Assembly: GCA_949358305.1 (NCBI GenBank)
Contig: OX442314.1
Coordinates: forward strand, 50,352,581 to 50,416,580
Reading direction: 5' to 3'
Length of the DNA stretch: 64,000 bases
Origin: Strigamia acuminata
Taxonomy: Eukaryota; Arthropoda; Chilopoda; Geophilomorpha; Linotaeniidae
The position numbers and the translations under genes were made by a program. The stretch's first letter is position 1; each line of letters begins with the position of its first letter. Shown here piece after piece: positions 1 to 9,890 of the stretch. The notes under the pieces were generated by a model that had not been told where the DNA came from, ran no database searches, and worked only from the letters and a program-made list of their open reading frames with translations.

Positions 1-1105
1 TCTTCAGATGGATGCGATGGAAGGCCTTTTCAATATCCGCGATGGCTGCAATAATTCCTGTTCTAAATTTGAGAATCACATTTAGTAATTTTGGCAATAA
101 ATTCGGTCCTTTGTATAAACAATCGTTCAACGAGAAGCATCCTTTCGCGTGTGATGATGCATCGTACACAATTCTGAGTTTTGTCGTCGCTCTTGTCTCG
201 TCGATCACGGGTCTGTGTGGAATATAATAAATTGGGTTATTTTCTCCGGTTTCTTGTGGTACTTCCTCGACGATTCCAGTTCTAAGTTGTTCCATGATCA
301 CTTCTTTGTATTGTAAATACAGCTTCGGATTTTTTCTAAATCGGTTGACCAAACTCCAAAATCTTTTTAATGCTGGTTGTCGGTTGTCGTCCAGTTCTTT
401 GGCGTTCAATTTCCACGGCAGTTCGACTTCGTAGTGATCTTGTACCCACTCGATGCTTTCCTTGAATCGTTTTAACGTTTGTTCTTCGTCTTCGTTTCGT
501 TCTACGGTTTCGTGTTTAATACCGATTGCTTCAAGACTCCAAAATTTTTCCAAAAGTTCATTAGTATTATCGATTACAAGGATTTTGTTTACCCGTACGA
601 GCGCCGATACTATCTCTTTGTTCTCCCCAGATGAGCCGTGCAAAGTCCAACCGAAAATTGTTTCTATTGCCATTAAATTTTCTCCAAGTCGGTGTTGTTT
701 TCCGGTGGTCACTTTCCAAAAATTGTCCACTCCGATCAAAATCGAAACTCCATCGTCCACTAGAGTACTGCCGTTGTTTGCCAATTTGATGTTGTGTTTC
801 TTCAGTTCGTTCAGTATTCTCTGGTCAGTCTGTCCCTTCAGCGCTGGCGTGATCCACGGAGTTTCTAGTGCTTCGACTTCTAAATTAAAGGCAACATTAT
901 CGCAATTATTCATTAACAGTTTCACTCGATTTCTCTTCGCAATTGTTGGTTCGGTTGCTCCAAAAGTTAACAATGCAATATCTTGTTCGCCAACTCTCTC
1001 CAAGTTGAGTTCTCGAGACAATTTCTCCGTAATAAATGTCTTTTGCGACCCGCCATCCAAAAAACACTGTACTTTACGCTTTTTCGATTGTCCACACGCA
1101 TCTAC
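1..1105 (-). CDS. pol: BEL/Pao element 1, pro-pol (protease and start of reverse transcriptase), partial
   Basis: Reading the minus strand from about 1105 down to base 1 gives one uninterrupted frame of about 365 codons that leaves the window. It holds an aspartic-protease-like DGGSQ motif (near 1050), a conserved block with LIGVDNFW (near 725), the GWTLHG block, the pre-RT block YYIPHRPVI (near 220), LRIVYDASS (near 165) and RT motif A, DIEKAF (near 25). This order is that of BEL/Pao Pol. The frame is -1 relative to the upstream gag and is already open, overlapping it, from about 1190. BEL elements usually have a single gag-pol frame, so the shift is probably a small deletion, though frameshifting cannot be excluded. 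RNase H and integrase lie outside the window. Confidence 0.9.
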
Positions 1106-2427
1106 AACGAGTACTTGCAAAACATTACGGATACCGGGTGTTCCTGCTCCAAAACGGCGGATGAGGTCAGTGTCTCGATTGGTTTCTTCTCTTCAGCGTC
1201 GCACAGATAGGTGTGGTGATTCTTTTCGCATTTCTTGCATCGAAATCGGGTTTTGCACTTGGATGCGATGTGTCCCTCTTTGAGACAGCGATAACATCTT
1301 CGAAACTTCATGCACGCAGCTTTTCGTTCGGCAAGAGTCAGCGGACAGTCTGGACTCGTGTGTTCTTCTTTTTGACAGAATGTACATTTGTACGTAATCG
1401 CTGCCAACGCTGCGGCGGAGCCAAGTGGATTAGTTTTCGTATTCAGTTTCTTAGTTACCTCTTCTTTCTTGATTGTTGATATTTCTTTCGCCTTCTTGTT
1501 CATTGTTTCAGTTCTCTCTCTCATTTCAATTTCGAAGCGAAAAAATTCCATAAAATCTTTCAACACCCATGGTACGTCTCCTCGTGGTCGTGCAAAGTCG
1601 TGTTGTATCGAATCCGGGGTGGCTCTTGCGATAATCGGACACAGCAATGCTCCAAACGTTTCTGCTGCTACTCCAAGATTTTCAAGGCTTTTCACGTGTA
1701 AGTCGCAGAAATCGTACAGCTTTCTCATCGCTGCCACGTCCTCGACTCGTTTTACTGGTTCGATTTCTAAAAATTTAGACATATGAGCACTCACGATCTG
1801 TTCTTTCTTCCCGAATCGACTGGTCAAGAGGGCAATGGCGCTGTCGTAGTTTGCGTCGGTCACTTCGAGTCCGTTGATGGCGTTTTCTGCAAGTCCTTCG
1901 ACCATCGTGCGTAAATAGACAAACTTCGCGGTCTTGGGTAATGCGGAGTTGTTATGAACGCTCAGTTGATAGCTCGACCAAAATTTCGTCCACGTTTCGG
2001 GTGTCCCATTGAACTTCTTGATTTCTAGTTTCGGCAATTTCATGCTCGTGCAGTGTTCCGCCGGGTTCGGTACAGGTACAATGGGATTAGTTAGTGGTAA
2101 ATTGATTGTTGGTACTTGCTTTTTCATTAGTTGTATTTCTTTGATGGTAATTTCCAAAGTTACTTTTGCGGCGATCATCTCGTCCAAAAATTCGTCTGTT
2201 TCCGTCGCGTCTTGTTCAATCTCGTTTGGGTCAGTAATTTCGTCGGCCACCAATACGTCCAACTTATCGATTTTCGTCCTTTTGGTCTGCAATTGTTCTT
2301 GTATACAAAAAAGTTTCACCTCGTTTACTGGATCTTCCTTTATTGCGTTCCTCAAGTTGTTGAACAATCCGCGCACGTTTTCCCTCGCTGCATTCCTTTG
2401 TTTTCTGAACTTTTCCAAATTATCCAT
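1102..2427 (-). CDS. gag: BEL/Pao element 1 Gag with three zinc knuckles
   Basis: 441-residue capsid/nucleocapsid protein. The central part (about residues 130-300, from KLPKLEIKKFNG through the TWTKFWSSYQ block) matches the DUF1759-type Gag of BEL/Pao elements. Three cysteine-rich knuckles close the protein at about 350-415: CTFCQKEEHTSPDC, CYRCLKEGHIASKC and CKKCEKNHHTYLC. The ATG at 2427 is the first in frame after the tRNA primer site and gives the usual start for this family. Pro-pol continues in the -1 frame just before the Gag stop. The frame is intact, so the insertion is fairly young. Confidence 0.92.
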   Translation of the reverse strand: MDNLEKFRKQRNAARENVRGLFNNLRNAIKEDPVNEVKLFCIQEQLQTKRTKIDKLDVLVADEITDPNEIEQDATETDEFLDEMIAAKVTLEITIKEIQLMKKQVPTINLPLTNPIVPVPNPAEHCTSMKLPKLEIKKFNGTPETWTKFWSSYQLSVHNNSALPKTAKFVYLRTMVEGLAENAINGLEVTDANYDSAIALLTSRFGKKEQIVSAHMSKFLEIEPVKRVEDVAAMRKLYDFCDLHVKSLENLGVAAETFGALLCPIIARATPDSIQHDFARPRGDVPWVLKDFMEFFRFEIEMRERTETMNKKAKEISTIKKEEVTKKLNTKTNPLGSAAALAAITYKCTFCQKEEHTSPDCPLTLAERKAACMKFRRCYRCLKEGHIASKCKTRFRCKKCEKNHHTYLCDAEEKKPIETLTSSAVLEQEHPVSVMFCKYSL

Positions 2428-2463
2428 CGTGTCGATCTTCTGGTTCGTTTTAGATAAATTCTT

Positions 2464-2481
2464 TCCCGGGTTTCGGCACCA
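2464..2481 (-). other. Primer binding site of BEL element 1 (tRNA-Phe)
   Basis: The minus strand reads TGGTGCCGAAACCCGGGA immediately inside the LTR. This is the exact complement of the 18 terminal bases (including CCA) typical of metazoan tRNA-Phe, whose acceptor stem starts GCCGAAA. The same 18 bases occur in BEL element 2 at 59450-59467. Confidence 0.85.
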
Positions 2482-2482
2482 A

Positions 2483-2789
2483 TGATACTTCTATCAACTA
2501 TTTTGTACTGAAGAATGTTAAATAAATGTTATTTTCGATTCGATGGGTTTGGATTCAAGTGATTGTAGCAGATGCAAAAAAACACAACCGAAGTCAATGG
2601 TTTACATTTGAACAGTGTTTAATTTATTCAAAACAGGAAATAGGTAAATGTTCTATTCCCCCCCTTAATCCATCAATAAAATGTCCCAATACAGAGTGGG
2701 TCACCGAAGTGACCCTCTGGTGGCCAAACATGGCGCCACCTCCAATTCCCCCCTAAACGTTGGCTTCTACAGGAACTCCAGTTTCCACA
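2483..2789 (-). repeat. 5' LTR of BEL/Pao element 1
   Basis: On the minus strand the segment starts TGTGG and ends TATCA, one base before the tRNA primer site, so it has TG..CA ends and is about 307 bp. It contains a perfect hairpin, GGGTCAC-cgaa-GTGACCC (2698-2715), followed by a second inverted pair (GGTGGC..GCCACC). The outer boundary is inferred from the TG dinucleotide only, because the partner LTR is outside the window. Confidence 0.65.
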
Positions 2790-2790
2790 T

Positions 2791-2835
2791 ATAATGATAA
2801 TAATAATAATAATAATAATATATAATAATAATATA
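2791..2835. repeat. (TAA)n microsatellite
   Basis: Imperfect trinucleotide run flanking the BEL element 1 LTR. Confidence 0.9.
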
Positions 2836-3371
2836 AAAGAAATGATTACTGAGGTTTATATATGAAAGAAATGATTACTGATGTTGATAAAAGAACGTTT
2901 CACCTGACATTGAATTCACTGCAATCACCCAAACCTAAACAAATTCTCATTTCCTTGCAGCACTCGTTCTGTTTCCATCAAAATTTAAAGAAAAGTGATG
3001 GAGTTATCGCTGTTCGATGGCATTTTAGATTCTACTACTACCTGACCACTGCTATTAATGGTGTTCTTAAGTGAAATGAGTTCAAAAAATGAATGCGCCA
3101 ACATCAATCCATTACTCGATTGCCTTATATTATTGTTCATGTTTTTATATATTTCTCAGCAGATTTAATCATCTTTTCAGTCTAGTTTTTATATATTTAA
3201 CAGCAGATTTAATTCTTGTTTTTATAAATCTCCACAGTATTTTTTTAACTTTCTTTTTCAATTTTGGTGATTTTTTGATTGGGTTGATTTTTTTCTACTA
3301 AAAAATGAATTCACAAATAATAAAATTTTTTTTATAGTTTTTTATTTTTATAGTAATTTTTATAGTAATTT
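2836..3371. other. AT-rich intergenic stretch
   Basis: No coding or recognisable repeat signal; dominated by T-rich runs, including short repeats of TTTTTATAGTAA near 3335-3375. Confidence 0.6.
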
Positions 3372-3977
3372 TTGTTTGGAGCCACTTGCACTCATCACAA
3401 CAATATATGGCTCCTTATTAAGTCCCTATATGGCCTACACCAATCCGGAAGACAGTCGTACGAAAAATTGGACGAAACGCTTCGGTCACTCGGTTTTCAC
3501 AAAATGCCCGCTTGTAATTGTGTCTACATTTACGGAACTTCGGCAATCATGTTGGTCTACGTCAACGACATCGTGCTATTTTATGCCACCGACAGCATAC
3601 TTGACCACCTGATTCGACTCATCAGCACCAAGTTCCAGATTGTTAACCTCGGACCAATTACAAAGCTCCTGGGCGTCGAATTTATCAGAGATATGGGCCG
3701 AACATTCATTAGTCAACGTATGTACGTTGCCAAGATCGCCAAGAAGTTTGGAACCATCTCAAACAATCTCGTAAAAGTACCGGTCACTCCTGGCATGACG
3801 CTCGTTAAGGGCTCGACTGAGAATTTAATCGACTTCCCGTACAGATCGCTGATTAGCTCTTTATTATTCCTTGCATCCCGGACTCGTCCCGACATATTGT
3901 ATTCCGTCATCGCACCCTCGCAGTTTAATAACTGCTATGACAAGACCCATATCAAGGCACGGCATATAAGTGCATAA
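3372..3977 (+). pseudogene. Copia-type reverse transcriptase fragment, catalytically dead
   Basis: 201 codons matching the C-terminal RT of Ty1/copia elements: KSLYGLHQSG (canonical KSLYGLKQSG), the KLDETL block, NCVYIYG, the active-site region, KLLGVEFIRD, PYRSLISSLLFLASRTRPDI and the start of the connection to RNase H. The active-site box reads YVND instead of YVDD (AAC at 3564-3566), so a catalytic aspartate is lost. Upstream RT, integrase and gag are missing and the frame stops at 3977. No LTR was found nearby. This is a fragment unrelated in position to the fuller Copia element at 9 kb. Confidence 0.85.
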
Positions 3978-4683
3978 GCACGCCCTTTTCGTTAGAAAAT
4001 CGCTGTCTACGTCGTCATATCGTTCGCACGGGCAGTGCGACGCCATATCGACCTATCTTTGCTGCTTCCACTCGGTTTAAATACCGATTTGCGTCCTCTC
4101 CTCTGCTGCAGTAGCACGGTAGGTTTTTCCAACGTCATTACCGCCGCAACCGTTTTGTTCTCGCCAGCGTCAACCTCGTTTACTTTTCAGATGGAACCAA
4201 ACCGTGGACAAGGCGAGAAACCGAGGTGGCCATTCCCGTCATCACGGTGAGCGCATTTACTTTCCTCGGCGTGTCCCTGTAAACGGGCCACGACGCCCCA
4301 GCGAGTAAGCTACATCGCCCCGCTTAACATTTGCTTCGCTATTGTTGTTTCTGTCTCGACCACAGTTGCGAGTTTGTGTTGTAGCCGAGCTCTCAAAGTC
4401 GAGGCGCTCGAGCTTATTACTTTTATTCTTTTTGTATTTTATTCGATTGCTTTGGTGGGCTGTTTGCAATTTTACTGTTTTATAGTTTGTGTCTGTCGCC
4501 CGTATTTGCCTTTTTATTGCAGTGCGCCCTGTTTAAGCATTTCGCCGTATTCGTTAGTGTGTTCGTCAGTTTTTTAACATTTTACGTTACATTTTATCAC
4601 AATTTTAAGTGTTTAAAGTGTATATTTTCAGGTTTTCGACACTTTTCGTACATTTTCCCACTTTTTTTTCATAACTCCTATAG
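3978..4683. other. Unassigned stretch between Copia fragment and the 4.7-kb exon
   Basis: Moderately GC-rich to 4400, then T-rich. A polypyrimidine-rich segment ending CCTATAG (4677-4683) gives a credible splice acceptor for the following exon. Nothing else is recognised. Confidence 0.4.
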
Positions 4684-5019
4684 GACCCGTTACCGCCTAC
4701 ACCTCCATGGTCACCGCCTGTTTGGGCCTTAGGGAATGAAGACGACAACTGGTTCGACCAAAATGCGAACCAGATACTAGCCATTCTGGACGCAATGCAC
4801 CAGGAATACGTAGCTGAGCATCAGCAGCAAGCGCCTTTGCCACCACCACCCCCATCTTGGCCGCAGCTTTCACAGGCGGAATGCCTTGACTGGGACATCG
4901 AGTTTACGACGCAGGCCGTGGACGGAGCAGAGGCGACGGAGATGCAAGAAAATGAGTTGCGCCAGGAAATGGCCGCACGGGCCAAGTCAGGCTCCATGTC
5001 GCCCGATTTGTTCGATTAA
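4684..5019 (+). CDS. Exon-like coding segment of an unrecognised dispersed family (ends SPDLFD)
   Basis: After a T-rich tract and acceptor AG (4682-4683) the frame is open for 111 codons to TAA. It has a Pro/Trp-rich start, a helix-like QILAILDAMHQEYVAEHQQQ, a polyproline run, LSQAECLDWDIEF, and an end with charged residues and SPDLFD. I do not recognise a family. The end resembles the frame-broken segment at 22905-22975 (MEQVKEQE, then RQM, then SPDLF). The helical part resembles 29860-29989 and 39066-39160. It may be an accessory protein of a DNA transposon or a multicopy gene family. It is followed by an (ATTT)n run. Confidence 0.45.
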   Translation, partial: DPLPPTPPWSPPVWALGNEDDNWFDQNANQILAILDAMHQEYVAEHQQQAPLPPPPPSWPQLSQAECLDWDIEFTTQAVDGAEATEMQENELRQEMAARAKSGSMSPDLFD

Positions 5020-5035
5020 TTTTTTATTTCTTTTA

Positions 5036-5070
5036 TTATTTGATTTATTTATTTATTTATTTATTTATCC
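5036..5070. repeat. (ATTT)n microsatellite
   Basis: Tetranucleotide run directly downstream of the SPDLFD stop codon. Confidence 0.85.
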
Positions 5071-5107
5071 CAGGATCGTTTGTTAGTTGTACCTTGTTTG
5101 CGGTAAA

Positions 5108-5450
5108 ATAAGACTTCCGTAGGCACATTTTCTCAACCCTTTATAATGTAAGTTGCTTTTGTTTTCTGCCACCTCCCATTCTTGTTCAGGTTGCATTGCT
5201 TTGTCGTGTTTGTTGAAGTTCACAACGAGTTGTGTTTTTTGTTCCTCGTGCCTTTTCCTTGGATATTTGGCAATGTTTTGCAAGTAGAAAACGCTTAATT
5301 CGCGCTCCCGCCTGATGGTTGACGCTGTGCTTTTCCAAGGTGAGCGGGTGCCATCCTGCTCCCTTTTTCTCCCTCGAGAATTCCGACTCCGAGCTAGCCA
5401 GTGACTTGGTGATTTTTAGTAACTTATCAAGTAAAAAGCCGTCAACTTAA
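5108..5450. repeat. Fragments of dispersed repeats R1 and mariner 3' end
   Basis: 5108-5215 matches 33983-34075 (starts GACTTCCGTAGGCACATTTT), the left end of repeat R1. 5390-5450 matches 21892-21955, the 3' flank of the mariner-type element (shared CTTGGTGATTTTTAGTAAC). Confidence 0.7.
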
Positions 5451-5972
5451 CACACTTTGAATAAGAAAAAAGCCATTAGCGCATTAAACGATTCAGAACC
5501 GTTTACTCGAGTTTTTGTTGAAGTTCACTCTTTATTAAACGGTTGAGTAAACGAGTTGGTCGCAGAGTGACATTGGTCGAAAACAAGGCGAAGAGAAATC
5601 AAAGTAGGAGTTCTTCGCCCAGTAGATCGCGCAGTAGATCGCGCAGTACGCAGAAATATGTTTCGTATCTGCCGCTGCCCGCCCGAGTCCGTGTTCTGGA
5701 GTATCGGGGTCTAGACGGACAACAACGCGTCGCCAGGGGGCCTTAGGAGATGATGCGAATACGTCCGATAAACTATTTGTAACTTTGAAAATAAACGTGT
5801 GAAGACCCGTATCTCGGAGCGCCTCTGTCGGCCATCCCGCGCCATCGAGCCATCGAGCCAATTCGACCGTCACTCGTTGCCCGTTTAACTTCGCGTGTGT
5901 GAATTTCTGAACCGCGGCGTCATTGCGTTTTGATTTTTCTTATGGTAGCATTCAGTATGCTACCCTTTAATG
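5451..5972. other. Unassigned stretch before solo LTR, possible LTR remnant
   Basis: No supported gene. 5710-5740 (ACGGACAACAACGCGTCGCC) resembles 56590-56620 (ACAGACAACAACGCGTCTGCC), so part is repeated. A perfect inverted repeat, GGTAGCAT..ATGCTACC, lies at 5943-5963, just outside the solo LTR. Confidence 0.4.
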
Positions 5973-6792
5973 TGTCGCGTCCTACTTGGTATAGGTTTAA
6001 ATAGCGCTAACGTGTAATACTTTACCTGTGATCAATTATGTAAATACCCAAATGAATACCAAATGTATGTAAATAAACAGGTAATTTATTCACCAGGCTT
6101 TATGCCTTTAAAATACACTCAGTAATAATTCTAGAGTCGACGTGGTCAGCGTCGAACAAAGGATTTCTCAAGATGGCGTCGTCGATTCCGCGTGGTCGGC
6201 GGAACAAAGGCGGCGTCTCGAGTTGTCGTTAATTCGTCACGGATTCGTCTTCACGGACGCGGTGGAATGCTCTTTCGAGTCTTCTATCCGTGCCTGTTGT
6301 CTAGGGTTTGTTTAGCGTCGCAGAGGCCTCGTCTAGGAACTTTGGGGTTCCCTACAAAGCACTCGGACACTTACTTCGGCGAATAATCGTCTGGGCGATT
6401 ATTCTGGGTGATTTCACAAGGGCTATTCTCGTGCTTTCGCAGGAATAGCTCGCAAGTGACTTCGTGAGAGTTACAGTTTGCACTTTACTCAGCGATCCTC
6501 GATCAATCCTAACTTGTAGTTGAAGTTGGCCTGACGGTGAGGTAGTTGCTGTGTTCTTGGTGTCGTTTGTGTAAGTTCTGTCTTTAGGCGGGAAACACAG
6601 CCTTTTATGCAGTGGGGTGAAGGGCCGGCGATCAACCAATGGGGGCTGACCACCAGCCGCTTCCTCCCCCTCGGGGCACACACCTGCCATGGGGAGGTGG
6701 AGCCAACTCGGGGGGGAACGACTCTTTAATCATAGTGACTCATAGGACAAGTATCCGCCCTGGGGGGACACTTATCCAACTGGGTCACCACA
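5973..6792 (-). repeat. Solo LTR, TGTGGTGACCC family, 820 bp
   Basis: Plus-strand ends are TGTCGCG..CACCACA, flanked by a direct 4-bp duplication AATG (5969-5972 and 6793-6796). Read on the minus strand it starts TGTGGTGACCC and ends CGCGACA, the same termini as the solo LTR at 32815-33810, which has its own 4-bp duplication. Both also share an internal ACAAACCCTAGACAAC-like block, a CGCCATCTTG motif and a downstream AATAAA. No internal retrotransposon sequence adjoins it, so it is a solo LTR, probably Gypsy-type. Confidence 0.8.
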
Positions 6793-6796
6793 AATG

Positions 6797-7628
6797 TTAT
6801 ACTTGTATATCTCTTCATTTTTCTTTCATTTCATTCATTTGTAATCAATAGATTCAAGAACAAATGGCAGTTGTATGTTGAATGAACTTGGTCTGATTTA
6901 TAATGTATTTAACCCCAGAAGTCAACATTAGGAGAATTTTTATTGATCCAATCTTTTGGGACATCATAAATTGTCAGGGATTTCTTGACCGACTGAGATG
7001 TCTGGCACATCTCGTTGGATAGGTCAACAATTTATTTATTTTGAGAAGATGCCTATAATTGTAATTATCAATGTCAGATCAGTCAACACCGTCTTGTCGA
7101 CCAGGTCACTTTTGGACAGCTAAATTCGAAGAAACGTCATTAACAGAAGCTAAACATCTTGGTGTGCGCCACTGCCCATCTCCCTTTCCTCTCTTCCAGC
7201 CCTGTTTTCAAATTCCGAAATGGAAAAGTCATCAACACAGTGAATATACATATTTTAATTCACTCTTTTATTCATTTGTCCTGCTCATCCTACTAAAACA
7301 TGTCATGGCATTTCTACAATAAATCCTAACAATTCTTTTCTTTGGCTCAGGAGCCTCCTAGCTTGCAATGACTTGCACGATCTACACCTAAACCTGAATG
7401 ATTGTTGTGTGCAACCAGTTTTCTTTTATAGCATCAGCTATTCGACTGGAGTCGCTTTCCTCGCCTTTTCCTGCAACACCAGTGAATCTTGTCCCTAGTT
7501 ACTCTGGTAAAGACTGCGCCAGGATAAAAGTGTGCATTCAATCGCGAGTACAGTTTTACAGTTAACCCTACAAGTATTTACTTGATCAGTCAGGAAATAG
7601 AGTAGTTTTTGTTAACTTAGTATAAATT
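6797..7628. other. Unassigned stretch
   Basis: No coding signal, splice pattern or repeat recognised between the solo LTR and the first R1 copy. Confidence 0.5.
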
Positions 7629-8631
7629 TGCTTGGACACTGCAGTTATTGTTTTGTGACTTAACTTCATTGATTTTTCTCCTGGCTAATCCAAAGTAATC
7701 CAAATATGGATCAGTTAAAAACTTTTTTTTTCTTAAATTAATCCAAATTTGTTATTGAAATAATTGTTTTCAACTAGCCATACAATGTGGGAAAAAATAT
7801 TTAGAGAAAAGTGAATTAACTGAATCTATCCAAAAGCGTTTTCAACACACACATTAAGCAAATACAACAAATGTTTGTGTCAGATGGCTCCAAAATATTC
7901 ATTGTGTCACCACCAGGATTGTTTTTGAGTACTTTTTTTTATCCTTTTTTAAACAAGGAGTCGCAGCGCCCCAAAACATTTAAAAGCAACAAAATCTGTA
8001 CAAGCATCTGAAGAAATTTCAAGCAAGCAATAAGAATTCTTTAAAATAATTTTAAAATTACATTCTAGTCCTAGAATTTCAATTTCGAATCGTTTATTTT
8101 TTTTTACGGTGATGGAGAGCAACATCAACTTATCTAGCTATTTGCTCGGCTAGCCAAAGCCTATGAACACGCCGAAGCCAAAGAAGACATTCTGTTTGTC
8201 ACGATGGAGTTGGTGCAAGCAAGTTTAGACGTAGTTTCCCGAAGGCGCCACGTCAATGTGATCATGCAAAACGACCAAGTGAACTGCAACAAAATGACAA
8301 TTTAAGCTGCATTTAAAGCGCTTGTAAATGCCACATGCACGAGCAATGTGGGCTTACAATACAAACACATGTAAATGCCACATTCCTATCAAGATGGATG
8401 CGGGCTTACAATACAATGAAGCAAAGAATTTTGCCAATAACCAGAGCTCTCTTCTGGTTCCACTGAGACTGTCAAGTCATCAGTTTATCCAGGGGTGACC
8501 ACGGGGAGATTTTACACCCCCTAAGAAAACAAACTCAAACAACTCACTTGAGAATTTGTATTGAATTCCACCCAACAAAGGCCAAACGGAAAATCAAAAT
8601 GGGCGACATGAACTAGAACAATGTGAAATAG
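7629..8631 (+). repeat. Dispersed repeat R1, left half (copy 1)
   Basis: Aligns with 34071-34935 (starts GCTTGGACACT, shared AATCCAAAGTAATCCAA) and, from about 8190, with 26160-26640 and 39830-40190. It contains about 45-bp tandem subunits of the form GTAAATGCCACAT..GGGCTTACAATACAA. No open frame is shared among copies. The copy stops at 8631 where the hAT-type element enters and resumes at 13657. It is probably a non-autonomous element of unknown class. Confidence 0.75.
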
Positions 8632-8899
8632 CAGTGTTGTATCTAGTTCACTAAATCGCGAACTAGTTCTAGTTCTCGTTCATCACCATTTTCAATTTAC
8701 TGAACTAGTTCTAGTTCCCGTTCACCCCGAAATCTCAAAGTGAACTAAGTTCTAGTTCAGTTCTAGTTCAGTTCTAGTTCAGTTCACTTTATAAACCTTT
8801 TTTTTTCTGAATTCCAAACTCAGTAAAATTAGTAATTTTACTAAGTTTGGTACTAAAAATAACTGGATTTGGTAATACTATTTTGGCACTATTTAATGT

Positions 8900-9058
8900 T
8901 GTTAGGATGCATTGTTAATGTATTAGTTGCTAAGTTACTGGTTGCTAAGCATGTTTATTATTGAGAATGTTACCTCGACTTCAACTTGTACGTTTATGAA
9001 AGTAAACACTGCTTTTTCTTTATCTCGTTCATCATTTGTGTTTATTCGCCAAATAACA
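8900..9058 (+). repeat. 5' LTR of Copia element, about 159 bp
   Basis: Runs from TGTTAGGATG to AAATAACA (TGTTA..TAACA ends) and is followed within five bases by a Copia-type primer site. The 3' LTR is missing, so the borders rest on the termini and the primer site. Confidence 0.65.
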
Positions 9059-9062
9059 AATT

Positions 9063-9075
9063 GGTTATGGGCTCA
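9063..9075 (+). other. Copia-type primer binding site (internal initiator tRNA-Met)
   Basis: GGTTATGGGCTCA closely matches the Drosophila copia primer site GGTTATGGGCCCA, which pairs with the internal (anticodon-side) part of initiator tRNA-Met. Confidence 0.65.
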
Positions 9076-9089
9076 ACACGTTGGACAGC

Positions 9090-9440
9090 GCGGATAAATG
9101 CAACGATCGTCGCGAAAGAAAAGCGGAATTGAAGCACGACGACGACGAGACGTTCCAAACGGCGACGAGGTGATTCGATCGTGCGGCGAACAAGCCGAGC
9201 GTACGACGAACGAACCGAACGAGTCGCAAACGAACCGAACGAGTCGTAGACGAACCGAACGTACGGCGGACGAATCAGCGAGAAGTTCCAGACGTGCGAC
9301 GAACGATTCGAGCATACGGCGACAACGAATCGAGCACACGGCGACGAACGAATCACAGACGTACGGCGACGGACGAAACAAACGTGTGGCGGACGAGCCG
9401 AACGAGCGAGGATTCGGGGCCAAATTCGAACGCAAAAAGC
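9090..9440 (+). repeat. CG-rich degenerate repeat leader of Copia element
   Basis: Untranslated leader made of irregular units such as CGAACGAACCGAACGAGTCG and GTACGGCGACGAACGAATC. It is strongly CpG-rich, in contrast to the AT-rich surroundings. Open frames across it are by-products of the repeat. Confidence 0.7.
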
Positions 9441-9714
9441 AAACGTGAACGTGGTCGGAACTGTAAGTTTTTGAACTGATTTTATTAACTTCATGATCCC
9501 GGAAACAAGGGATGACAAGCTATTAGCAATTATTCAAAGTGTGCAAGAGATTTGGAATCTAAAGACGCCATTTTGAACAGAACGGGCCTAATATTTGGAA
9601 TTGCGATTTGGAATCGCACAACACCATTGTTGAAGCAAGACGTGATTGTCCAATTGTTAGAATTAATTGTCGGATCTGCACAACGAAGCATTGTTGTAGA
9701 ATTAAGATAAAGTT

Positions 9715-9860
9715 AAGATTGTTAAAGTGAACAATAATTGCCAATATATTTTGGGGATTGTTAAAGTGAACAATAGTTGCCAATATATTTTGGGGGATTA
9801 TTAAAGTGAACAATTGTTGCCAATATATTTTGGGGGATTGTTAAAGTTAACAATAGTTGT
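9715..9860 (+). repeat. Four tandem units of about 42 bp in the Copia leader
   Basis: Unit GATTGTTAAAGTGAACAATA plus GTTGCCAATATATTTTGGGG, four copies with few changes, ending 40 bases before the start codon. Confidence 0.85.
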
Positions 9861-9890
9861 GTTATTATTATTAACTGTTATTGAGATAAA

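Noticed and set aside
453-1283. 276-codon plus-strand frame
   Set aside because: It is antisense to the BEL element 1 pro-pol frame, which carries all recognisable motifs.
5943-5963. Hairpin GGTAGCAT..ATGCTACC as the 3' end of the first solo LTR
   Set aside because: The LTR ends are fixed by TG..CA and the AATG duplication at 5969-5972, which puts the hairpin just outside.
9042-9518. Arg/Ser-rich frames on both strands in the Copia leader
   Set aside because: They follow from the CGA-rich repeat words in an untranslated leader between primer site and gag.
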